This document shows positions 56,820 through 64,000 of a stretch of DNA of 64,000 nucleotides, one piece after another. The notes beneath the pieces are model-generated. The model had not been told where the DNA came from. It searched no databases and was given only the letters and a program-made list of their open reading frames with translations. This DNA comes from Acinetobacter calcoaceticus ANC 3811 (GTDB lineage: Bacteria > Pseudomonadota > Gammaproteobacteria > Pseudomonadales > Moraxellaceae). Every line of letters starts with the position of its first letter. Position 1 is the stretch's first letter. The stretch is from contig NZ_KB976986.1 of the NCBI RefSeq assembly GCF_000399665.1, positions 1,398,240 through 1,462,239 on the forward strand, written 5' to 3'. A program made the translations under genes and the position numbers.

Positions 56820-58007
56820 ATGCTTCACAACACCATGCACCGCCAAGTATTAATTTTGGCGAGCTCCCAGTCACTTTTCCAAACCATATCAGTCATGGTT
56901 ATGACCATTGGCGGTTTGGCTGGAGCGAATATTGCAAATACGCCAACACTTGCAACCTTACCAATCGCATCTATGTTTTTGGGCACAGCTTTAATGATGT
57001 TCCCTGCATCAATGCTCATGGCACGTGTAGGGCGACGTAACGGTTTTCTATTTGGTGCTTTTTTGGGTGTACTTGGTGGAATTATTGCCTCTATAGGTAT
57101 CTTTTATAGTTCACTTATTCTCTTAGCATTCGGCACATTATGTGTCGGAGCCTACCAATCCTTTGCCCAATTTTATCGTTTTGCTGCCAGTGAAATAGCA
57201 GATGATGCATTCCGTTCACGTGCCATTTCTTGGGTTATGGCAGGTGGAATTGTTGCCGCACTGATCGGTCCGACGTTAGCCCGTTTTGGTGGCCCATTAT
57301 TTCAACATTTAGAATATATCGGTTCATTTTTAATTATTAGCATCATCTCACTTGTGGCAATGGGCATTTTATCTAGCCTACATATTGCCGATACAGTTGA
57401 GCAAAAGTCTGACTTTAGTGCGGGTCGCCCATGGCAACAGATTGTCTTTCAGCCTACCTATTTAGTTGCTCTGTTTGGTGCAGTAACTGGTTATGGCATT
57501 ATGATTTTGGGTATGACAGCAACACCGATTGCCATGCGACATTCACACCATGAACTCGGAACGATTACAACCGTCATTCAACTTCATGTGCTTGGTATGT
57601 TCCTACCTTCATTCTTTACTGGACACTTAATCGCTCGATTCGGCGTGCTTAAAATCATGTTTACCGGTCTTTTATTATTTGCTTGCTATATTGGTTTTTC
57701 CCTCTCGGGTATCCAGTTTGCATCGTTTGCAATCTCACTCATTTTATTAGGTGTGGGATGGAACTTTTTATTTATTGGCAGCACTTCTTTACTTACAGGT
57801 ACCTATACAGCGGCTGAAAAAGCCAAGGCTCAAGCCATTAACGACATGACTGTTTTTATTGTCGGCTTGATCTGTTCTTTCAGTGCAGGTGCTTTACTCG
57901 ACTTATTTAGCTGGGAAACAATGAATATGGCTTTAATACCGTGGCTGGTAATTGCAGGGGGTTCTCTTTTCTGGTTAAGCCAAAAAAGAGAAAAGCAGCT
58001 TGTTTAA
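56820..58007 (+). CDS. MFS transporter, substrate unknown
   Basis: From ATG 56820, 395 residues (AAAGG upstream; the open frame from 56793 lacks a ribosome binding site). About 12 spans with LMARVGRRNGFLFGAFLGVLGG (motif A-like) and GTLCVGAYQSFAQFYRFAASE. Divergent from mdcA but malonate transport is already served by madLM, so a link is uncertain. Convergent with a GNAT gene 7 bases away. Confidence 0.85.
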   Translation: MLHNTMHRQVLILASSQSLFQTISVMVMTIGGLAGANIANTPTLATLPIASMFLGTALMMFPASMLMARVGRRNGFLFGAFLGVLGGIIASIGIFYSSLILLAFGTLCVGAYQSFAQFYRFAASEIADDAFRSRAISWVMAGGIVAALIGPTLARFGGPLFQHLEYIGSFLIISIISLVAMGILSSLHIADTVEQKSDFSAGRPWQQIVFQPTYLVALFGAVTGYGIMILGMTATPIAMRHSHHELGTITTVIQLHVLGMFLPSFFTGHLIARFGVLKIMFTGLLLFACYIGFSLSGIQFASFAISLILLGVGWNFLFIGSTSLLTGTYTAAEKAKAQAINDMTVFIVGLICSFSAGALLDLFSWETMNMALIPWLVIAGGSLFWLSQKREKQLV

Positions 58008-58014
58008 ATCATTC

Positions 58015-58608
58015 CTAACGCGGTTTGTTCAACATCCATTCCAGATTTTGGCGAACCGCAGGCCACTCATGTTTTAAAATGCTGTAAACGTGAGTGTCCC
58101 GTAAAATATCATCTTTCACAATTTGATGGCTTCTGAGTACACCGTCTAACTTTGCACCCAAACGCAGAATTGCAGTTTGGCTTTGAACATTCAAAGAAGA
58201 TGTACGCAACTCAACCGCAATACAATTTAAAGTCTCAAATGCATGAGCCAACAGTAGCTTTTTACACTCAGTATTTACAGGCGAACGTTGTGCAGACTTT
58301 CGGTACCACGTCGAACCAATTTCTACACGGCGATGTGCTTCTTCAATATGCATTAAAGTTGTCATACCCAACGCTTGCCCTGTTTTTCGGTCTTCAATAT
58401 AGAATGGCAACATAGAACCAGAACTTTGCAAACCAAGACGTCTTTCAATTTCAGCAGCCATTTGTTCAGGTCTTGGCACACGGGTATACCAAAGATTATA
58501 GAGTTCCCCATCACAAACTGCTTCTGCGAGTGATTCAGCTTGAGTTAAATCTAGCGGCTTTAAAATAACGTGTTCGCCAACCAGCTCAACAGGTGTAGTA
58601 AAAGACAT
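58015..58608 (-). CDS. GNAT-family N-acetyltransferase (RimJ/RimL-like)
   Basis: A 197-residue acetyltransferase with EHVILKPLDLTQAESLAEAV, LGMTTLMHIEEAHRRVEIGSTW and the acetyl-CoA segment CKKLLLAHAFETLNCIAVELRTSSLNVQSQTAILRLGAK (about 112-150), typical of the RimJ/RimL type that acetylates amino groups. Substrate unknown. GAGGAG precedes the ATG. It follows a PaiB-like gene on the same strand, a possible pair for polyamine or small-molecule acetylation. Confidence 0.88.
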   Translation of the reverse strand: MSFTTPVELVGEHVILKPLDLTQAESLAEAVCDGELYNLWYTRVPRPEQMAAEIERRLGLQSSGSMLPFYIEDRKTGQALGMTTLMHIEEAHRRVEIGSTWYRKSAQRSPVNTECKKLLLAHAFETLNCIAVELRTSSLNVQSQTAILRLGAKLDGVLRSHQIVKDDILRDTHVYSILKHEWPAVRQNLEWMLNKPR

Positions 58609-58650
58609 CTTTGTCTCCTCAATTGATATTAAAGTTGTATGTTTTCGAAA

Positions 58651-59286
58651 TTATTTATTTAACTCAGCCACACTGTACATGGCATCGGCTATGGTTTGAT
58701 GACCAGCTTTCGATAGGCCATCTGCCGCGCCCAAAATGTCTCGACGTTCTTTGTTTTGCCCAAGTTTTGATTTGCCTCGTAGCTTGGTAATTTCAATCTC
58801 AATACCTACAATGGCTTTTAACATCGGTTCAAGATAATCCTTTGGCGCATCGGACATTTTCCATGGTTCAGGTTGAGATGCTTCGTGGGTACGGGTTAAA
58901 CGAGCCACAACACCACGGACGTAACGTTCATCATCTCGAATCGTCACTTTGCCATAAGCATGCACAACCCTATAGTTCCACGTTGGCACTTGTCTGTGCT
59001 GTTCATGTTTGGATGGGTACCAGTTTGGTGAAATATAAGCATCGCCCGCTTGAAACACGACCAACACCTCATCTCCATTTTTAATGTCCTGCCAGACAGG
59101 ATTAACTCTAGACACATGCGCACGTAGTACACCCAATTCCCCTTCGCTTGCCTGTAATTCGAATGGAAGATGATTTGCATCTAAGCCATTACTTCCATGC
59201 GTAAAAAGCACACCAAACGGATATTCGGTAATAAGAGAATGCAATACATCCAAACGGTTTTCTGCATAATCATCGGGGATATACAT
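58651..59286 (-). CDS. PaiB-like FMN-binding protein
   Basis: From ATG 59286, 211 residues of the FMN-binding split-barrel family that includes PaiB of Bacillus: MYIPDDYAENRLDVLHSLITEYPFGVLFT, AYISPNWYPSKHEQHRQVPTWNYRVVHAYGK, and GIEIEITKLRGKSKLGQNKE. In Bacillus paiA encodes an acetyltransferase and paiB a repressor of sporulation genes; here a GNAT gene follows, echoing the pair. A MocR gene is divergent at 59402. Confidence 0.88.
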   Translation of the reverse strand: MYIPDDYAENRLDVLHSLITEYPFGVLFTHGSNGLDANHLPFELQASEGELGVLRAHVSRVNPVWQDIKNGDEVLVVFQAGDAYISPNWYPSKHEQHRQVPTWNYRVVHAYGKVTIRDDERYVRGVVARLTRTHEASQPEPWKMSDAPKDYLEPMLKAIVGIEIEITKLRGKSKLGQNKERRDILGAADGLSKAGHQTIADAMYSVAELNK

Positions 59287-59401
59287 GGCTAGAAACCTCA
59301 CTGTAAATATCAGGGTTATTTATATTTTGTGTTGTCAATTTTCTGGTTTCTGTGGTTTATTAAAAAGAACCACTTTGTGTTTTTTTAAGTAGACCAGAAT
59401 T

Positions 59402-60892
59402 ATGGCAAGAATGGCAAAAGTTGTTGAACTTCCTTCTATTGCAAAGATTGATAAAAGCCAAGGAAAGATTAGTGCTCAATTGACCCAAGCTTTGCGTGAA
59501 GCTGTACAAAGTGGTGATTTACAGCCTGGCGATCCGTTGCCTTCTTCACGTGAACTGGCTCAAACACTTGGGGTCGCTCGCGGAACCATTATTGAAGCTT
59601 ATGATCAGCTTTTAGCTGAAGGTGTTTTTGATTCTCAAGCACGAACTGGCACCTATGTGTCTCATGCTTTAACTAAAAAAATTACGCCGCAACATTCTCA
59701 AAAAGAAACCATACCTAGCTCAATACCTTTGACCAAATCAGCACTTTCTTATGCTGAGGTACTCAAAGAATTTAAACCACTCCCGCATGTTCCATTTGCT
59801 GTATCTGTCCCCGTTGGACGTACCCAACCGAGCGATATTTGGCGCAAGTTCGGCAATAAATTTAGATCACGAGGTGCAGGTGCCCCTTCTGGATATGGCG
59901 AACCTCAAGGTGTGTTATCACTAAGAATTGCTATAGCCGACTACGTACGCCGATCACGTTCTGTCCACTGCGAACCTGAACAAATCGTGATTACTCCCGG
60001 CATTCAACAAGCGCTCTATATATGTAGTCAGATTTTATTTGAATCGAAAGATGAGGTCTGGATTGAAGATCCGGCTTATCGTGGGACCACAGCCATTTTT
60101 GAGCATTCTGTACAAAACATCGGTATGGTACGAGTTCCTGTCGATGAAGAAGGTATTGATGTTGAAACTGGAATTAAGCTTTCTAAACATGCACGTGCAG
60201 CGTTTGTCACACCTTCTCATCAATATCCGCTTGGGATGCCAATGAGCCTAGCAAGACGTACGGCTTTATTGGCTTGGGCAAAACAGGAAAATGCATGGAT
60301 TATTGAAGATGACTATGACAGTGAACTTCGTTATAACGGTCAACCCTTTCCATCTTTACAAGGTATGGCACCCGATCAGGTGATTTATCTTGGTACTTTC
60401 AGTAAAGTCCTATTTCCATCACTCAGACTTGGTTATGCAGTGTTACCTAAGGAACTGGTAGCACCGTTTTGTGGACTCAGAGTGTTAATTGATAGACACC
60501 CACCTGCTGCTGACCAACACGTTTTAGCAGCTTTTATTCAAGAAGGTTATTTAGAGCGACATATTCGACGCATCCGCAATGTTTATGCAGAAGTACGAGA
60601 ACACATTATTGGCATGATTGAAAAACACATCCCTCAGGAACTTGCTTGGTTACAGCCTGGTGATCAAGGCATGCACATGGTGTTATGGCTTGCCCCTCAT
60701 ATTAATGACATTGAAGTTGCAAGTTCGGCAATTAATGCAGGCATTGCGATTAAAGCCATTTCACCGACATTTTCAAAGGAACAGCAACGTTCGGGGTTAA
60801 TTATTGGGTTAAGCGACTTTGAACCAGAGCTTCTGCAACAAGCCATAAAAAAGCTATCAGAAATTATTCAGCAACATGACAAGCCAACTTAG
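59402..60892 (+). CDS. MocR/PdxR-type regulator
   Basis: A 496-residue protein with an N-terminal GntR winged helix (about 20-85: LREAVQSGDLQPGDPLPSSRELAQTLG, VARGTIIEAYDQLLAEGVF) and a C-terminal class I aminotransferase domain with ITPGIQQALYICSQ, WIIEDDYDSELRYNG and the PLP lysine in LGTFSKVLFPSLRLGY. Such regulators bind PLP and control nearby genes; the divergent paiB-GNAT pair is the most likely target. No pdx gene is nearby. Confidence 0.92.
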   Translation: MARMAKVVELPSIAKIDKSQGKISAQLTQALREAVQSGDLQPGDPLPSSRELAQTLGVARGTIIEAYDQLLAEGVFDSQARTGTYVSHALTKKITPQHSQKETIPSSIPLTKSALSYAEVLKEFKPLPHVPFAVSVPVGRTQPSDIWRKFGNKFRSRGAGAPSGYGEPQGVLSLRIAIADYVRRSRSVHCEPEQIVITPGIQQALYICSQILFESKDEVWIEDPAYRGTTAIFEHSVQNIGMVRVPVDEEGIDVETGIKLSKHARAAFVTPSHQYPLGMPMSLARRTALLAWAKQENAWIIEDDYDSELRYNGQPFPSLQGMAPDQVIYLGTFSKVLFPSLRLGYAVLPKELVAPFCGLRVLIDRHPPAADQHVLAAFIQEGYLERHIRRIRNVYAEVREHIIGMIEKHIPQELAWLQPGDQGMHMVLWLAPHINDIEVASSAINAGIAIKAISPTFSKEQQRSGLIIGLSDFEPELLQQAIKKLSEIIQQHDKPT

Positions 60893-60899
60893 ATAAAAC

Positions 60900-61589
60900 C
60901 TACAACAGCAACCATAGATGAATGGCAAATGGCCCAATCAATACCATTAAAATACCTGCAATAACCATGGTTAAACTGGCAATCACACCTTCTTCACTAT
61001 TACGCTGCTGTGCTCTAACTGTACCAAAACCGTGTGCTGCATTGCCGAAGGCTGCCCCATTTGCCACATTAGAACGGATTTTAGTCATCGCTAAAATTGC
61101 ATCGCCGCAAATCATACCGACTAAACCAGTAATAACTGTAAATAATGAAACCAACGCTGCCGATCCATGAATATCTTCCGCTAAAATCATAGCAAATGGT
61201 GTCGAAATAGAACGTGCCATCAAACTATTGGTGACTTCAGGACTAAAATGGAACCACTGCGCCATTTCATAGGCAGACATTACGCCCACACTCATCCCCA
61301 CAATAATTGCAATCGATAGTACCCCAAGGTTTTTACGAATCGTTTCCCGATAACGATAAATCGGTACAGCGAAAGCAACCGTTGCAGGCCCTAATAAATT
61401 AACAATCCACTGCGTATCTTCTGCATAAGTTTGATATGAAATTCCAAAAATCGTCATCAAAATAATGGTGAGTACAGGCACACTAATCGCAGGCGATAAC
61501 CAAAGTTTTGGATTTTTCTGATAGATTCGTTTTGCTACAACATAGGCGACCAAAGTCCAAATCAGGCAAAGAATTGACCAAATATTCAT
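60900..61589 (-). CDS. LrgB/CidB-family membrane protein
   Basis: A 229-residue inner-membrane protein with about six to seven spans. LLGPATVAFAVPIYRYRETIRKN, SISTPFAMILAEDIHGSAALVSLFTVITG and GNAAHGFGTVRAQQRNSEEG are LrgB signatures. LrgAB/CidAB pairs are holin-like systems implicated in murein hydrolase activity, cell lysis and overflow metabolite transport. It is 11 bases after the cidA/lrgA-like gene. Confidence 0.92.
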   Translation of the reverse strand: MNIWSILCLIWTLVAYVVAKRIYQKNPKLWLSPAISVPVLTIILMTIFGISYQTYAEDTQWIVNLLGPATVAFAVPIYRYRETIRKNLGVLSIAIIVGMSVGVMSAYEMAQWFHFSPEVTNSLMARSISTPFAMILAEDIHGSAALVSLFTVITGLVGMICGDAILAMTKIRSNVANGAAFGNAAHGFGTVRAQQRNSEEGVIASLTMVIAGILMVLIGPFAIHLWLLL

Positions 61590-61600
61590 GTCATTTTCTC

Positions 61601-62032
61601 TTAGATGTGCTTATGTTGCAGACGTTTTCGAGCGTGTAAATAAGCTTTCAAACGATTGTAATAGTGAATCGTCAGGCACGTACTGAGCATGACCGAAATA
61701 GTCCCGACCGCAATGCTCAAGACAATTTGCCATCCTTCAGTCATAAACAAAGTTTTATATTGAACTACAGCAACTACAACTGGCACAAAAAACAGTAATA
61801 GCTCACCTAAAACAACGGTTGCCCCCATTGCCACCTGATCCATTTTGATAATTTTAAAGAACAGGCATAAAAGCAATAAAAACATACCTAAAATTCCTGC
61901 CGAGACAGGTACACCAAGCTTTTGATGTAAGAGATATCCGACCCACCAAAATCCAGCCAGAATCAAAATTTGTTTAACTAACACGAATAGTGAAGGTTGT
62001 GTGGGTGTTCCAGAAGCAGATTCAGTGCTCAT
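61601..62032 (-). CDS. CidA/LrgA-family holin-like protein
   Basis: A 143-residue membrane protein with four spans, the small partner of LrgB: ILILAGFWWVGYLLHQKLGVPVSAGILGMFLLLL, MGATVVLGELLLFFVPVVVAVVQY. CidA/LrgA proteins are holin-like and affect autolysis. Divergent from a LysR gene at 62143, with a palindrome between. This matches the CidR-cidAB layout. Confidence 0.9.
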   Translation of the reverse strand: MSTESASGTPTQPSLFVLVKQILILAGFWWVGYLLHQKLGVPVSAGILGMFLLLLCLFFKIIKMDQVAMGATVVLGELLLFFVPVVVAVVQYKTLFMTEGWQIVLSIAVGTISVMLSTCLTIHYYNRLKAYLHARKRLQHKHI

Positions 62033-62109
62033 TTTGCGAAATTAAATGGTTAATTACACCATTATGCTATCTTGGTTAAAGCTGCTAAATATAAATTATT
62101 CATGTTAAT

Positions 62110-62130
62110 ATTATTCCAAAATGGAATAAT
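62110..62130. promoter_or_regulatory. Palindromic LysR operator candidate (cid/lrg control)
   Basis: ATTATTCCA-AAA-TGGAATAAT is a perfect 9-bp inverted repeat with a 3-nt spacer, 12 bases before the LysR ATG and 78 bases before the cidA-like ATG. Its place in a 110-base divergent intergenic region is ideal for auto- and cross-regulation. Confidence 0.65.
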
Positions 62131-62142
62131 CTATTCTTTATT

Positions 62143-63048
62143 ATGCTTTCACTAAAATCATTACAGTGTTTCGTTACATTGGTAAAAACTAAAAGTTTTA
62201 CCCGTACTGCTGAAGAGTTGTATCTGACTCAACCCACTATTAGTAAAATATTACAGCAGCTTGAAGAGCAACTTCAGGTACAGCTTTTGGTTAAACCTGA
62301 TCACGGCCGTAAAAGACAAATTGAACTGACTGAAATTGGAGAGCGCATTTATCAACATGCGATTGAGCTTCTTCAGGCAGAACAGAACATCTTTCTTGAA
62401 ATTGAAAACTATCAACAATTAAAAACAGGGACTTTAAAACTTGGCGTTCCACCTTTAGGTTCGCAGCTCTTAACAACTGCCCTGTTTGATTATCATCAGC
62501 AATTGCCAGATATTGAATTGGCTTTTATGGAAGTTGGTTCACGCGGTATTGAGCAAGCTTTGCTTAACAATGAACTAGACGTTGGCGTTTTATTGCAGCC
62601 TTTTGATACGCAAATTTTCAATAGCATTGAGCTATGTAACTACCCTTTAATGGTACTTTTACGTCGTGATGCCACTTGGGCAACCCGCAAAAAAATAAAT
62701 CTAGAAGAGCTACAACACCAATCATTTTTAATGTTTCCTGAAAATTTCTCTTTAAACAGTATTATTCTCGATGCCTGTAAGCAGCGTGGTTTCTACCCGA
62801 CCATTGCTTGCCGTACCAGCCAATGGCACCTCTTGGCAGATATGGTGCTACAACGTATGGGAATTGCTCTATTGCCACAATATTATACCGACATGCTTGA
62901 CCCTACTTTATTTGCAGCAGTGCCACTCGAAAAACCAAATATTCAGTGGCACTTAGTGATGGCTTGGAAAAAGAATCTTCCTGTCTCACCAGCGGTACAG
63001 GCATGGCTTAGTATTGTTCGTCAGCATTTTCAGCACATTAAGCCCTAA
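62143..63048 (+). CDS. LysR-family regulator (CidR-like)
   Basis: A 301-residue LysR protein: winged helix (TKSFTRTAEELYLTQPTISKILQQLEEQL, about 14-42) and ligand-binding domain (about 90-295). Divergent from the cidA-lrgB pair. Similar LysR proteins (CidR) activate cid genes in response to acetate or pyruvate overflow in Gram-positives; in Acinetobacter this is inferred from position only. Confidence 0.88.
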   Translation: MLSLKSLQCFVTLVKTKSFTRTAEELYLTQPTISKILQQLEEQLQVQLLVKPDHGRKRQIELTEIGERIYQHAIELLQAEQNIFLEIENYQQLKTGTLKLGVPPLGSQLLTTALFDYHQQLPDIELAFMEVGSRGIEQALLNNELDVGVLLQPFDTQIFNSIELCNYPLMVLLRRDATWATRKKINLEELQHQSFLMFPENFSLNSIILDACKQRGFYPTIACRTSQWHLLADMVLQRMGIALLPQYYTDMLDPTLFAAVPLEKPNIQWHLVMAWKKNLPVSPAVQAWLSIVRQHFQHIKP

Positions 63049-63150
63049 CGTTAAGCACTGAAGTCGCTTAATTCAAAAACCGATAAAGCTTTTCCACAAA
63101 AAAGCTACCCAATCTTGGATCAGCTCACTTAGACTAGTTCACTCTGTTTT

Positions 63151-63795
63151 ATGACATGGACAATAACAATGAATAATGAACATTTTAAGCTATACACAGA
63201 TTCACAATTTCTAAGCCCCTACGCGTTTACAGTTTTTGTAGGGCTACACGAAAAACAAATTCCATTTGAAATAGCAACCATCGACTTAGGCCAGCATGGC
63301 CAATTTGAAAAATCGTACGTAGAAAAGTCATTAACAGCCAAAGTGCCTGTACTTGAGCATGATGATTTTGCCTTATCAGAATCTTCTGCGATTTTGGAAT
63401 ATCTTGAAGAGCTTTATCCAAACACATCTATTTATCCAAAAGATATTCAAGCACGCGCAAGAGCAAGACAAATTCAGGCATGGCTCCGATCAGACTTAGT
63501 TGCCATAAGATCTGAACGACCAACCGATGTCATTTTTATTCAGCCCAAATCCACGCCACTTTCAGAAGAAGGCAAAAAAGCAGCAGAGAAACTTTTCTTT
63601 GTTGCAGAAAAACTTCTAGCGTCTGATGCCGAATATCTTTTTGGTTCATGGAGCATTGTGGATGCTGAACTTGCCCTAATGTTGCAACGTCTTATTCAAA
63701 ATGGTGATGCTGTACCAGAACGCTTAAAGAACTATGCATTACAGCAATGGCAAAGACCGACCGTACAAAAATGGCTTGCCTTGCGACATAACTAA
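63151..63795 (+). CDS. yfcF: Glutathione transferase YfcF-like
   Basis: A 214-residue protein aligned over its length to E. coli YfcF (also 214): LYTDSQFLSPYAFTVFVGLHEK, LSESSAILEYLEELYP (glutathione-binding SSA motif), ARARARQIQAWLRSDLVAIRSERPTDVIF, VDAELALMLQRLI. Start ATG 63151, or possibly the Met at 63169 which has a GGA upstream. YfcF has glutathione-dependent peroxidase/transferase activity. A second GST-like gene follows after 34 bases. Confidence 0.92.
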   Translation: MTWTITMNNEHFKLYTDSQFLSPYAFTVFVGLHEKQIPFEIATIDLGQHGQFEKSYVEKSLTAKVPVLEHDDFALSESSAILEYLEELYPNTSIYPKDIQARARARQIQAWLRSDLVAIRSERPTDVIFIQPKSTPLSEEGKKAAEKLFFVAEKLLASDAEYLFGSWSIVDAELALMLQRLIQNGDAVPERLKNYALQQWQRPTVQKWLALRHN

Positions 63796-63829
63796 ACCCT
63801 TATATTTACACCAAATACGAGATAAAAAA

Positions 63830-64000
63830 ATGAGTGATTCAAACTATATTCCTCCACAAGTTTGGCAATGGACTGGAGAGAAAACCGATTTAAACCAACC
63901 TACCTCAGGTGCACGTTACGAGCATACACTTCCAGTAGGGAAACATCCGCTTCAGCTCTATTCTTTAGCAACACCTAATGGTCAAAAAGTCACTATTTTG
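63830..64000 (+). CDS. yghU: YghU-like glutathione-dependent disulfide oxidoreductase, cut by window end
   Basis: Only the first 57 codons are inside the window. The N-terminus (YIPPQVWQWTGE, then HTLPVGKHPLQLYSLATPNG QKVTIL) closely follows E. coli YghU, a nu-class glutathione transferase with disulfide-bond oxidoreductase activity. The ATG at 63830 is followed by an open frame to the window edge. It forms a pair with the yfcF-like gene, both glutathione-dependent redox enzymes. Confidence 0.85.
   Translation, partial: MSDSNYIPPQVWQWTGEKTDLNQPTSGARYEHTLPVGKHPLQLYSLATPNGQKVTIL

Noticed and set aside
60900..62032. Possible phage holin or toxin system at the cidA/lrgB pair
   Set aside because: The pair, with its divergent LysR gene, is a standard chromosomal cid/lrg locus with no phage genes around.

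Overview
The window reads as chromosomal DNA of an Acinetobacter species, most likely of the A. calcoaceticus-baumannii complex. The basis is protein-level resemblance (AT-rich gammaproteobacterial genes, an Acinetobacter-type glutaminase-asparaginase, the CioAB/DUF2474 oxidase, the mdc-madLM malonate cluster). No rRNA, tRNA, CRISPR array, insertion sequence, prophage or integrase was seen. Almost everything is ordinary metabolism and transport, with intact genes and tight spacing. I found no convincing new defence or mobile system; the points of interest are domain fusions, unexplained proteins, a probable dispersed repeat and likely operators.

Region 1 (1-11.7 kb): a small lipoprotein, azlCD amino-acid exporter, a tautomerase-like protein, purT, glnD, dapC, then a minus-strand group lysE-family exporter / AraC regulator / glutathione peroxidase / msrB, and alaA carrying an unusual N-terminal extension. 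Region 2 (12-15.2 kb): a glutamate/aspartate-type symporter followed, across a long AT-rich gap, by a secreted glutaminase-asparaginase; together they suggest use of Asn/Gln/Asp/Glu. Region 3 (15.3-25.4 kb): dnaE, trmJ, cysE, a TPR lipoprotein, a lipase-like lipoprotein, and ahpF.

Region 4 (25.5-32.5 kb): a two-part chromate transporter with a divergent LysR regulator, arsC, an XapX protein, a YtcJ-like amidohydrolase with a Cys/His-rich tail, a probable repeat, an isochorismatase-family hydrolase and a divergent LysR gene. Region 5 (32.5-42.4 kb): an organosulfur-acquisition cluster: tauABCD, a porin, an MFS transporter, a DszA/NtaA-type flavin monooxygenase and an SfnB-like oxidoreductase. 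Then comes an unrecognised 272-residue protein.

Region 6 (43.9-48.0 kb): cyanide-insensitive-type quinol oxidase cioAB plus a 44-codon DUF2474 gene, and a MocR regulator. Region 7 (48.1-56.5 kb): a complete malonate decarboxylase cluster, mdcABCDEGH-madLM, bounded by a LysR gene, with a LysR-box-like palindrome upstream of mdcA. Region 8 (56.8-64 kb): MFS transporter, GNAT acetyltransferase, PaiB-like protein, a second MocR regulator, a cidA/lrgB pair with divergent LysR regulator and a palindrome between them, and two glutathione-transferase-family genes (yfcF-like and a yghU-like gene cut by the window end).
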